NCBI RefSeq assembly: GCF_036345915.1
Contig: NZ_CP107785.1
Location: forward strand, 6,944,001-7,008,000
From: Nocardia sp. NBC_00565
Lineage (GTDB): Bacteria > Actinomycetota > Actinomycetes > Mycobacteriales > Mycobacteriaceae
Reading direction: 5' to 3'
DNA length: 64,000 nt
Shown here: positions 8,625 to 16,191 of the stretch, piece after piece
Layout: every line of letters starts with the position of its first letter
Position numbering within the stretch: position 1 is the first letter of the stretch
Made by a program: the position numbers and the translations under genes
Notes under the pieces: generated by a model
What the model saw: the letters and a program-made list of their open reading frames with translations, nothing else
Told to the model about the DNA's origin: nothing
Databases searched by the model: none

Positions 8625-9065
8625 CTACTTGTCCTTTTCGACGATTCCGGCGGCCACCGCGACCGGGGTATCGGCGTAGGTGGGGGCCAGGCAGACGAGT
8701 TTGGCGGTACCGAGTGCGACGTTCGGGCTGCCCTCGAACTCACTGCCGGGATTCTCCGTGAGCACCTTCTCGATCAGCGCCTTCTCCTCGGTGCTGTCCA
8801 GCTTCTTGAACTCACCGCAGGTGGTGCTCGAGGCGGGGCCGAGCGAGGGGTAACTCGCCGTGGTCTTGGTGGTGGTCGGTGCGGCGGCGACCGTGGTCGG
8901 CGCTGCGCCGGTCGCGGAAGTGGTGCTAGCGGGCGTACTGGCACCCGTCGCGCCCTTGCGCAAACCGTTCGCATCGGTGCCGGCATCGTCCGAACTGCCA
9001 CATCCGGCCAGCGCGACGACCACCGCCCCGGTGGCCAGGGCGATGGCGGTAACTCGCTTGATCAC
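8625..9065 (-). CDS. Small lipoprotein with Thr/Ala-rich linker, unknown function
   Basis: 146 aa. Lipoprotein signal with lipobox ALAG-C, Cys 22. A low-complexity Thr/Ala/Ser linker (about 38-75, including TTVAAAPTTTKTT) leads to a compact C-terminal domain of about 70 residues with two Cys (TTCGEFKKLD and KLVCLAPTY) that could form a disulfide. The GTG at 9065 is chosen because GGAGAA lies 6 nt upstream; the longer frame to 9311 is low-quality. No family recognised. Confidence 0.75.
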   Translation of the reverse strand: MIKRVTAIALATGAVVVALAGCGSSDDAGTDANGLRKGATGASTPASTTSATGAAPTTVAAAPTTTKTTASYPSLGPASSTTCGEFKKLDSTEEKALIEKVLTENPGSEFEGSPNVALGTAKLVCLAPTYADTPVAVAAGIVEKDK

Positions 9066-9172
9066 TTGCGTTCTCCGGTGACTCGCTGCGCCGAAATCTC
9101 CGGCGCGTTCGGTGCAGGGTACCGGGTGGGATCGGGTGGGTGTCATGGAGCCTCCACGACGATCCCTGATGA

Positions 9173-9526
9173 TCAGTGGATATGCGCCTGCCAGTCGGCG
9201 GGCACCCGGCCGCGCGGGCCGGGCGTCGGCTGATCCGCCGGGTGGTGGTGCGGCGGGGCGAGTTCCGGTCCGCCGCTGTACATCTCGTCGGAGCGGAAGT
9301 CGAAGAACCAATCCTCGCCCGGCTCATAGCTCTGGATGAACGGATGCCCGCTCTCCTTCGCGTGCTTGGAGGCGTGCTGCGCCGGTGAGGTGTCACAGCA
9401 GCCGATATGCCCGCACTGCGCGCATCGGCGCAGGTGCACCCACCAGCCTTGGTTCGCTTCGCATTCCACGCAGCCGGTCCCGCTCGGCGCGACCGCCGGG
9501 TCGATGCCATCCAACTCCTGTGTCAT
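9173..9526 (-). CDS. UBP-type zinc finger protein
   Basis: 117 aa. Residues about 18-75 form a ZnF-UBP domain: paired ligands CVEC (Cys 19/22), CAQCGHIGCCD, then His residues in QHASKHAKESGHP and the motif PGEDWFFDF. In eukaryotes this fold binds the C-terminus of ubiquitin; in bacteria the partner is unknown. The C-terminal 40 residues are His/Pro-rich. Its ATG overlaps the stop of the histidine kinase by one nt (TGATG), so it belongs to the same operon. Such stand-alone UBP fingers recur beside receiver-flavoprotein and cNMP-kinase genes in actinobacteria. Confidence 0.88.
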   Translation of the reverse strand: MTQELDGIDPAVAPSGTGCVECEANQGWWVHLRRCAQCGHIGCCDTSPAQHASKHAKESGHPFIQSYEPGEDWFFDFRSDEMYSGGPELAPPHHHPADQPTPGPRGRVPADWQAHIH

Positions 9527-11040
9527 CACTGACCTCCTGCATTGGCTTCGGATTGCGCCTGATTGTCGCCGGACTCGGTGCCTTCTTCCTCGGGACGGTG
9601 CAGCGGCAGCCATACCGTGAATCGCGTATCGCCCGGCTCGGAGTCGAGCTGGATATCGCCGCCGTGCTTGTTCACCACGATCCGGAACGAAATGTCCAGG
9701 CCCAGACCGGTACCCTCGCCGACCGGCTTGGTGGTGAAGAACGGTTCGAAGATGCGGCTGCGCGTCGCGGCGGGCACGCCCGGCCCGGTATCGCCGATTT
9801 CGATGACGGCGCAGTCGTTTTCGTGCCGGGTGCGGATGGTCAGCGTGCCCTGACCCTGCATCGCGTAGACCGCGTTGTCGATCAGGTTGGTCCACACCTG
9901 GTTCAATTCCGCCGCGTAACAGGGCACCTGGGGCAGCGTGCGGTCGTACTCCTTGACCACCCGCACGCCGTCGCCGATCTTGCGGCTGAGCATCACCAGC
10001 GTGCTGTCGAGCAGGTCGTGGATGTCGACCACCTGGAACGGCGCCCGGTCCATCTGCGAATACTGTTTGGCCGCACCGATCAATGTGGAGATCCGCGTGG
10101 TCGAGTCGGCGATCTCGTTCATCAGCAGTTCGGTCTCGATGGTGTAGTTCAGCCACCGGATCGCACCTTGGAACACCTGCTCCTGGCAGTCCTCCAGGGT
10201 GGCCGAAACCCTTTCCAGCCAATCGATATCGAAACCGGCCTGCACGAAATTCGGTGCCAGATTCCAGCTGTCATCGATGCCATGATCGTCCAGCCATTCG
10301 CTGAGCAGATCCTCGCGCTCGGAGGCCTCCAGCGTGGTGAGCTCGGGGGCCTTGGCGACCTGGGCCGCGGCCTCCTCCTGCAGACGCACCAGCGCCTCCA
10401 GCGACGCCGTATCGAATTTGCCCTGCGCCATCATCGCCAGCTTGTGCCGCATACCCGCGATCCGGTCGCGCAGACCGGAGGTGGCGCGCACCGCGGCGGC
10501 GGCCGGGTTGTTCAGCTCGTGGGTCAGACCGGCCGACAGTGAGCCGAGCGCCAGCAGGCGTTCGCGCTGGGCGATCCGCTCATTGCTCTTGCGGTTGCCG
10601 AAGAAAGCGCCCTCGAGCAGGTGCACGGCCATCGGGAACCAGTCGTGCATCATCCGCGCGAAGGCGCCTGCGTCGAGGACGAAGAACCGCGACCTGCGGG
10701 TCACGTACATCGAGCCGTTATAGGTCTGGTCGACCTTGTCGCCGAGGTAGGCGGTCCACGCGCCCGCGTAGGAGCCGCGGTAGTCGGTGCGCGTCGTCTC
10801 GATCTCCGTGCCGCCCGACAACTTGGTGAGCTGTACCTCACCGTCGATCATCACGTAGAAGCAGGTCGCCGCATCGCCCTCGCGGAAGACCAGCCCCGGC
10901 TCGATGATCTCGATGCGGCCATCGGCGCACAGCAGCTCCACCTGTTCGTCGGTGAGCTTTTCGAAGAGGAAGAGGCTGCGCAGTTCCGCCGGATCGCAGA
11001 CCAAATGGCTGCGGCGATCCGCTGTGTCCTTCGAATTCAT
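9526..11040 (-). CDS. Cytoplasmic sensor histidine kinase with N-terminal cNMP-binding domain
   Basis: 504 aa. Residues about 18-130 form a cyclic-nucleotide-binding/Crp-like sensor (LFLFEKLTDEQVELL, FREGDAATCFYVMIDGEVQL). The dimerisation domain has phospho-acceptor His about 174 in LTHELNNPAAAA. The ATPase domain has N-box NLIDNAVYAM, G1 DTGPGVP and G2 GEGTGLGL. No membrane segment is seen, so it senses an internal signal. The ATG at 11040 follows GGAGG at 7 nt; an in-frame ATG at 11058 would overlap the upstream gene. It sits between the receiver-flavoprotein (its probable phosphotransfer partner) and the UBP zinc finger. Confidence 0.92.
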   Translation of the reverse strand: MNSKDTADRRSHLVCDPAELRSLFLFEKLTDEQVELLCADGRIEIIEPGLVFREGDAATCFYVMIDGEVQLTKLSGGTEIETTRTDYRGSYAGAWTAYLGDKVDQTYNGSMYVTRRSRFFVLDAGAFARMMHDWFPMAVHLLEGAFFGNRKSNERIAQRERLLALGSLSAGLTHELNNPAAAAVRATSGLRDRIAGMRHKLAMMAQGKFDTASLEALVRLQEEAAAQVAKAPELTTLEASEREDLLSEWLDDHGIDDSWNLAPNFVQAGFDIDWLERVSATLEDCQEQVFQGAIRWLNYTIETELLMNEIADSTTRISTLIGAAKQYSQMDRAPFQVVDIHDLLDSTLVMLSRKIGDGVRVVKEYDRTLPQVPCYAAELNQVWTNLIDNAVYAMQGQGTLTIRTRHENDCAVIEIGDTGPGVPAATRSRIFEPFFTTKPVGEGTGLGLDISFRIVVNKHGGDIQLDSEPGDTRFTVWLPLHRPEEEGTESGDNQAQSEANAGGQ

Positions 11041-11054
11041 GGTCCAGCCTCCTA

Positions 11055-12722
11055 TCACGCCAGGTAGCGGTGCACGAGCATGACCGCCATCGCACCCTCG
11101 CCGACTGCCGAGGCCACCCGCTTCGCCGAATCGGCGTGTACGTCGCCCGCCACGAAAACCCCGGGGACGCTGGTCTCCAGGTGGTGCGGCGGTCTGGGTA
11201 GCTCCCAGCCCACGGGCCTGATCCCGTCGACGAGCAGATCGGGACCGGCGAGCACATAGCCCGCCTCGTCCCGTTTGACCACGCCGTCGAGCCAGTCGGT
11301 CTGTGGTGCGGCACCGATGAACAGGAACAACCGTTCCGCCTCCGCTTTTTCTTCCGTACCGGCCTCGCTATTGCGCAGCACGATCCGCTGCAGGTGGTCG
11401 TCGCCGTCGGCGGCGGTCACCTCGGTACTGGTATGCACGCGGATATTCGGTATCTGCGCGATCTGCTGGATCAGATAGTGCGACATGGACTTCTCCAGTG
11501 AATCCGAGCGGACCACCAGATGCACCATGCGCGCGTTGCGGGACAGGAACACCGCCGCCTGGCCCGCCGAATTCGCCCCGCCGACGATGTAGACATCGTG
11601 GTCGGCGCATTCGGAGGCCTCGGTCATGGCCGAGCCGTAATAGACACCGCGCCCGGTGAAGTCGTCGACGCCCGGCGCGGGATGACGCCGGTAGTCCACA
11701 CCCGTCGCGATGATCACGGTGTGCGCGCAGAGCCGTCCGCCGTCGGCGAACCGCACGGTGCGCGCGGACCCGTTCACCTCGAGCCCGACCACTTCGCGGG
11801 TGGTGATCACCTCGGCGCCGAACTTGGCGGCCTGCCGCCGCGCCCGGTCGGCCAGCTGCGCGCCGGACACGCCATCCGGGAAGCCCAAGTAGTTCTCGAT
11901 CCGCGAACTCTGCCCCGCCTGTCCACCGGTCGCGGTGCGCTCCACCAGTACCGTGCGCAGGCCCTCGGACGCGCCGTAAACCGCCGCGCCGAGCCCGGCG
12001 GGTCCGCCGCCGACCACGATGAGGTCGTAGAAGTCGCCGGTCGGATTGGTGTTGAGGCCGACGCTCTCGGCGAGTTCACCGTCGCTCGGCTGCACCAGTG
12101 CCCGGCCGGTCGAGGTGATCACCACCGGACAGACATTGGGATCGGCGCCCGCCGCCTCCAGCAGCCGGGCGCCCTCCGGCTCCTCGGCGAGGTACCAGCG
12201 GTAGGGCAACTGATTGCGCGCCAGGAATTCCCGCACCTCCGAGGACCGCGGCGACCAGCGATTGCCGACCACCTTGGTCTCGGTCACCGGCCGGTGCTCG
12301 CTGCTGCGCCAGGCCTCCAGCAATCCGTCGAGCACCGGATACAGCTTCTCCTCCGGCGGGTCCCACGGCTTGAGCAGGTAGTGGTCCAGGTCGACGACAT
12401 TGATCGCGTCGATCGCGGCGCTGGTGTCGGCATAGGCGGTCAGCAGCACGCGACGCGCGTAGGGGTGCAGGTCCATGGCCTGCTCCAGGAATTCGATGCC
12501 GTCCATGCCCGGCATCCGGTAATCGGCGATCAGCACCGCGACCGGCTGGCCGCGCAATTTCATCTCACGCAGCGCGTCGAGCGCGGCGGCACCCGATTCC
12601 GCACGCAGGATCCGGTAATCGGCCCCATAACGGCGGCGCAGGTCGCGGACGACCGCACGGGAGACCCCTGGATCGTCGTCGACGCTGAGAATGGCCGGCT
12701 TCGTAGCAGCGGGTGATGTCAC
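11055..12722 (-). CDS. Receiver domain fused to thioredoxin-reductase-like flavoprotein lacking the CxxC
   Basis: 555 aa. Residues 1-130 are a response-regulator receiver with Asp 67 in LIADYRMPGMDG, acidic pocket DDD 15-17 and a conserved Lys in YLLKPWDPP. A short thioredoxin-like linker follows (about 140-225), then a two-domain FAD/NAD(P)H oxidoreductase (VVGGGPAGLGAAVYGASEG; VFVAGDVHADSAKRVASAVGEGA). At the place where thioredoxin reductase has its redox CxxC, the sequence reads GRGVYYGSAMTEASEC, so the disulfide is absent. NCBI-type names such as fused response regulator/thioredoxin-disulfide reductase would therefore mislead about chemistry. First gene of a three-gene operon with the kinase and zinc finger. 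Confidence 0.92.
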   Translation of the reverse strand: MTSPAATKPAILSVDDDPGVSRAVVRDLRRRYGADYRILRAESGAAALDALREMKLRGQPVAVLIADYRMPGMDGIEFLEQAMDLHPYARRVLLTAYADTSAAIDAINVVDLDHYLLKPWDPPEEKLYPVLDGLLEAWRSSEHRPVTETKVVGNRWSPRSSEVREFLARNQLPYRWYLAEEPEGARLLEAAGADPNVCPVVITSTGRALVQPSDGELAESVGLNTNPTGDFYDLIVVGGGPAGLGAAVYGASEGLRTVLVERTATGGQAGQSSRIENYLGFPDGVSGAQLADRARRQAAKFGAEVITTREVVGLEVNGSARTVRFADGGRLCAHTVIIATGVDYRRHPAPGVDDFTGRGVYYGSAMTEASECADHDVYIVGGANSAGQAAVFLSRNARMVHLVVRSDSLEKSMSHYLIQQIAQIPNIRVHTSTEVTAADGDDHLQRIVLRNSEAGTEEKAEAERLFLFIGAAPQTDWLDGVVKRDEAGYVLAGPDLLVDGIRPVGWELPRPPHHLETSVPGVFVAGDVHADSAKRVASAVGEGAMAVMLVHRYLA

Positions 12723-12743
12723 CTATCGAGTATGGAACGTTCG

Positions 12744-12929
12744 TCAAACCCGATGCTCGCGCACCAAGTCGAGTTCGGTCTGCGTGAGCAGGCGTTCGAG
12801 TCGTTCTTCCTGAGCGATCGTGTGCGCGGAGCGTGGCGAGGCGGTGCCCCGCGGGGTTTCGGGTTCTATAGCGGGAAGCAGCGGAACCTGGTCCGCATGT
12901 CGACGATGTAGGAGCGAGCGCAGTTTCAC
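12744..12929 (-). CDS. Small hypothetical protein
   Basis: 61 aa, charged, with a C-terminal amphipathic helix (EERLERLLTQTELDLVREH). It begins at GTG with GAGG 9 nt upstream and lies 21 nt before the receiver-flavoprotein gene on the same strand. No family is recognised; it may be a genuine small operon member or a chance frame. Confidence 0.35.
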   Translation of the reverse strand: MKLRSLLHRRHADQVPLLPAIEPETPRGTASPRSAHTIAQEERLERLLTQTELDLVREHRV

Positions 12930-13157
12930 GGCCGATCACCTCACGCTTGACGGAAAAGCTTGTGGCAGTGTCTGATGCTTCGTCTATCCGACATTGTGCG
13001 CGCGGCATTACAGCGCCCGGAGAACAAACCGCGAAAAAGTGACCCATTTGTCTTCCAACAGTCGCTGACTAGGATGTTGAAGAATCGTCGAGTCGTGCTA
13101 GTCGTAGCGACTACGTGCAGTCCGCTCGAAACAGCCAGCAGTTTCCCGGAGGCAGCG

Positions 13158-13610
13158 TTGCCGAAAAATATCGAAGCCACGATCGACATCGCGGCGCCCC
13201 CCGAACGGGTGTGGGCCGTCGTCTCCGATCTGCGGCGAATGCCAGAGTTCAGCCCGCAGTGCGTGCGGATGCTCGCGCTCGGTGCGCCGAAGGCGGGCAC
13301 CTGGACGATCAACCTCAACACCGACGGCAAGAAGTACTGGCCGACGACCGCGCGCATCGTGCGTTATGAGCCCAACCAGGCCTTCGCGTTTCGCATCAAC
13401 GAGAACCGCAGCATCTGGAGCTACACGCTGGAGCCGACCGCCACCGGCACCCGGCTGATCGAGCGCCGCGACGTGCCCAATGGCACCAGTTGGTTCTCCC
13501 GCCGGGCCATCAATGCCGCGATGGGCGGTGAGCAGCCGTTCGAGGCGGAGCTCGAGCGTGGCATGAAGGTGACGCTCGACAAGATCAAGTCCGTGGTCGA
13601 GGCGGCCTAG
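13158..13610 (+). CDS. SRPBCC family (polyketide cyclase/dehydrase-like) protein
   Basis: 150 aa, one START/Bet v1-like domain: the opening IEATIDIAAPPERVWAVVSDLRRMPEFSPQ and the closing amphipathic helix QPFEAELERGMKVTLDKIK are typical. These small proteins bind hydrophobic ligands; the ligand cannot be deduced. The start is TTG at 13158, set by GGAGG 5 nt upstream; the frame is open to 12960 but that stretch looks non-coding. It is monocistronic and convergent with the beta-hydroxylase gene, 3 nt away. Confidence 0.85.
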   Translation: MPKNIEATIDIAAPPERVWAVVSDLRRMPEFSPQCVRMLALGAPKAGTWTINLNTDGKKYWPTTARIVRYEPNQAFAFRINENRSIWSYTLEPTATGTRLIERRDVPNGTSWFSRRAINAAMGGEQPFEAELERGMKVTLDKIKSVVEAA

Positions 13611-13613
13611 GCC

Positions 13614-14336
13614 TCAACTCGTATCGCCGGCCCTGGCGGTGAAGTTGCGTTCCCAAGCGCGGTGCTTGCGCCCGGCGTCCAGTACGAACGGTGAGATCGA
13701 CGCCGCCCCGACAACAGCGTGATTGACCCATGACCCTGGAAAGCGGCAGGGGCGGCGCACATCCAGGAAGAGCACCACACGAGTGCTGTCGGCGTCGTTC
13801 CAGGCGCTGTGCTCGTAAGAGTCATCGAACAGCAGGCTTTCGCCCTCGCGCCAATGCCTCGTCTGCCCGCCGACCCGGATGCCGCACCGCTGTGGATCGG
13901 GGACACGCAGCCCCAGGTGGTAACGCAGCACCCCGTTCCACAGCCCGCGGTGCGGCGGGATGTGTTTGCCGGGCGTCAAGATGGAGAACATCGCCGTGAC
14001 GAGCCCCGGTACCTGGTCGAGCAGCGCCGCGGTCTGAGGGCAGCGGGCCCGGTTGGCCTCCGACCGGATGCCGTAGGCGCAGAAGAAGAAGGTGCGCCAA
14101 CGTTCGTCGGAGATCGCGGCCACGTCGCTGGAAATCTCATGAAAGGCAGGCAGGTCATCGCAGTGGACCAGCACAGAGTCCAGCTCCGCTCGGATGGTCC
14201 GCCAGTTCTGCTCCAGCGGACGCGGCCACGAAAACTGGCCGGGATCCAGGAAAGGCTCCGTGCTGACGAGGGATGTATGAGCCACCAGCCGCTCGAGCGG
14301 AGACAGGAGCCGCATCGCGGCGTCACGCGTGGCCAT
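13614..14336 (-). CDS. Aspartyl/asparaginyl beta-hydroxylase domain protein
   Basis: About 240 aa. A 2-oxoglutarate/Fe(II) dioxygenase of the AspH/LpxO type: His in KHIPPHRGLWNGVLRYHLGL and His in FDDSYEHSAWN are the expected metal ligands, and TRVVLFLDVRRP holds the 2-oxoglutarate-binding Arg region. Substrate unknown; bacterial relatives hydroxylate lipid acyl chains or peptide residues. The ATG at 14336 is preceded by TATCCT ending 7 nt upstream, suggesting a leaderless start; the frame continues to a GTG at 14381. Confidence 0.82.
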   Translation of the reverse strand: MATRDAAMRLLSPLERLVAHTSLVSTEPFLDPGQFSWPRPLEQNWRTIRAELDSVLVHCDDLPAFHEISSDVAAISDERWRTFFFCAYGIRSEANRARCPQTAALLDQVPGLVTAMFSILTPGKHIPPHRGLWNGVLRYHLGLRVPDPQRCGIRVGGQTRHWREGESLLFDDSYEHSAWNDADSTRVVLFLDVRRPCRFPGSWVNHAVVGAASISPFVLDAGRKHRAWERNFTARAGDTS

Positions 14337-14483
14337 AACTGTGAGGATAAGGGCGAGATTGCTCGCCCATATGTCCGACACGAGGACATGCCGTGGCGTT
14401 CGAATGTCCGGCGCCGCCGCTGGTCAGGAGCTAGGCCGCCGTGATATCGGCGCCATCGGAAACACGCGCGGCCGAACATGATT

Positions 14484-14516
14484 CAGGCCCGATCCGCGCA
14501 CGACGGACCGGGCCTG
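14484..14516. terminator. Terminator-like hairpin without an adjacent gene end
   Basis: CAGGCCCG and CGGGCCTG pair over 8 bp; after one mismatch TCCG/CGGA adds 4 bp around a 7-nt loop. It lies between two divergent genes, so it ends no obvious gene. It may belong to an untranslated RNA or be a relic. Confidence 0.45.
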
Positions 14517-14652
14517 TTGGTCGTATATGAGCGACGGGCTCCAGGTCGGCAGTATCCCGTACTGATCACAGAGTTCGGCCCGGCGACGACTGACCGATCC
14601 CGGCACCCGCGGGCAGCCCTCTGGCGCACATCGAAAGCAAGACTGATAGCTG

Positions 14653-14678
14653 TTATCGATCAATTGAAACCTCGATAA
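14653..14678. promoter_or_regulatory. Inverted repeat TTATCGA-N12-TCGATAA
   Basis: Perfect 7-bp arms 43 nt upstream of the membrane-protein start at 14722. AT-rich arms and position fit an operator. No known consensus. Confidence 0.35.
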
Positions 14679-14721
14679 TCGGCATCTTCCTGCGGTTTGC
14701 GCAAATGGACATGATCGGGCG

Positions 14722-16080
14722 ATGTGGTCGCAATCACTGGATCCCGGCGCGGCCACGGGTAAGTTCGGCGAGGTGCACAAGATCGGTAATGCGGTCGACA
14801 CGGCCACGGCCTTCTTCGGGGCCGCGGTCGCGGGCGTCGCACTGTTCTTGCCGATCAACTTCAGTTGGACCGCCGACAGCTCGCCGTATCGGATGGCCAG
14901 CCTCAACAACAGCGTGCCGCGCGGGGCCGCGATCGGGGTGATCGTCGCCGTTTCCGTTGCCGTGCTGGTGACCACCTTCAGCAAACCGGTGGCGGCGTGG
15001 GCGGTGGCGCTGTGCGGCGCGATCGTCATGGATATCAATCACTTTGCCGGACGCCATGTTTCCTCGGCCGACACGCTGACGACGCAGAACTATCTGGATG
15101 CGGTCCTGGCCGGCGTGCTACTCGGCGCACTGGGCGCGGCGGTGCTACGCAGGCCTGGTCCGGCGGCCGGATTCGCCATCGGCGGCGCGGGCTTCTTCGT
15201 CTACGGCGACCTGGCCGAGCTGTTGGAGATCTCCGATGACGACCCGTACTCGGTGCTGGAGACGCCACCGCGCTGGCTCATCGGTGTCGCGGTGGTGTTG
15301 CTCATCATCAGCACCCTGCGCAACCGGTCGCGCCCCAAGGAGCCACATCCGCCGCGGATGGCCGTCGAACTTCCGGTGACGCCGATCCTGGCCTCGATGG
15401 TGCTGGCGCTGGTGATCCTGGCCATTACCGAATGGCTGGCGCGGCAGTATCAGCACGCGCCCAATGTCAGTCATGCCGTCGAGATCGGCATGGCGGTCGC
15501 CGCAACCGTCATCGCCGCCACCGCCGCGGCCATGCTGCTGCCCGGCCGGGACGGTTCCGGGGTGTATCTCGCGGTGAGTCTGGTCGCCGCCGCCGATGCC
15601 ATCGGCGGCGACCCGCGGCCGGGTTGGAGCGTCGCCGCGCTGATCGTGCCCACCGCCGTCGGGCTGTTGATCGGGATCCGCCTGCCCTCGATGTTCCTCG
15701 CCAGCTTGCTGATCGCCGGGCTCACCGTCTTCGCGATGGTGAAATCCGCACACGACCACCGCTATCTGATCGCGGCAGGCACCGCCACGCTCGCCTTGAC
15801 GGCCGGTTACTGCTGCGGCGCCGCCCGCCCCCGTTACGCCCCGAGCGGGGTGCTGGCCATCTCGGCGCTGTATCTGCCGTCGATCATTACCGCATTGCCG
15901 CACAAAGGCGACGATTGGTCGACGAACGAGGGGGTCGACAACACCGGGATGGCGAGCCGGACCGCGCTCGCGATCACCATCGGCTCGGCCATCGGTTTGG
16001 CGGTGCTGCGCCGATTCCGGCCGCGCAACCGACCGAAACCGGATCGACCCGTCGAAGGCGAAACGTTAGCGGACATATAG
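14722..16080 (+). CDS. Polytopic membrane protein of unknown function
   Basis: 452 aa with about ten hydrophobic segments, mostly alternating Ala/Val/Ile/Leu (for example GVIVAVSVAVLVTTF, ASMVLALVILAITEWLA, VAATVIAATAAAMLL). The N-terminal soluble part (about 1-25) and a central acidic loop (LAELLEISDDDPYSVLETPP) are cytoplasmic or exposed. No transporter or enzyme signature is recognised. It lies 111 bp upstream of the mrp operon on the same strand, with separate signals. Confidence 0.8.
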   Translation: MWSQSLDPGAATGKFGEVHKIGNAVDTATAFFGAAVAGVALFLPINFSWTADSSPYRMASLNNSVPRGAAIGVIVAVSVAVLVTTFSKPVAAWAVALCGAIVMDINHFAGRHVSSADTLTTQNYLDAVLAGVLLGALGAAVLRRPGPAAGFAIGGAGFFVYGDLAELLEISDDDPYSVLETPPRWLIGVAVVLLIISTLRNRSRPKEPHPPRMAVELPVTPILASMVLALVILAITEWLARQYQHAPNVSHAVEIGMAVAATVIAATAAAMLLPGRDGSGVYLAVSLVAAADAIGGDPRPGWSVAALIVPTAVGLLIGIRLPSMFLASLLIAGLTVFAMVKSAHDHRYLIAAGTATLALTAGYCCGAARPRYAPSGVLAISALYLPSIITALPHKGDDWSTNEGVDNTGMASRTALAITIGSAIGLAVLRRFRPRNRPKPDRPVEGETLADI

Positions 16081-16191
16081 CCAGATCGTGCGAACATGGC
16101 CGACGCCATACCCGCTCGCCCGATGGAAGCCCCAGGCTCCGCGTAAGATCATTCGGAATCACCCCGCCGCACCGACTCGACGGAGTGCAGT

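Larger units (their letters stand above)
14337..14721. other. Divergent intergenic region with hairpin and operator-like repeat
   Basis: About 385 bp. It holds an unexplained terminator-like hairpin (14484-14516) and a TTATCGA/TCGATAA inverted repeat (14653-14678). Short frames here have no coding character. CATGAT ends 6 nt before the downstream ATG at 14722, a possible -10 for a leaderless message. Confidence 0.5.

Noticed and set aside
11055..12722. Annotation as thioredoxin-disulfide reductase
   Set aside because: The CxxC is absent, so the enzyme name would claim unsupported chemistry.
14478..14678. 66-aa frame in the 14.3-14.7 kb gap
   Set aside because: Starts inside a hairpin, no SD, no recognisable fold.
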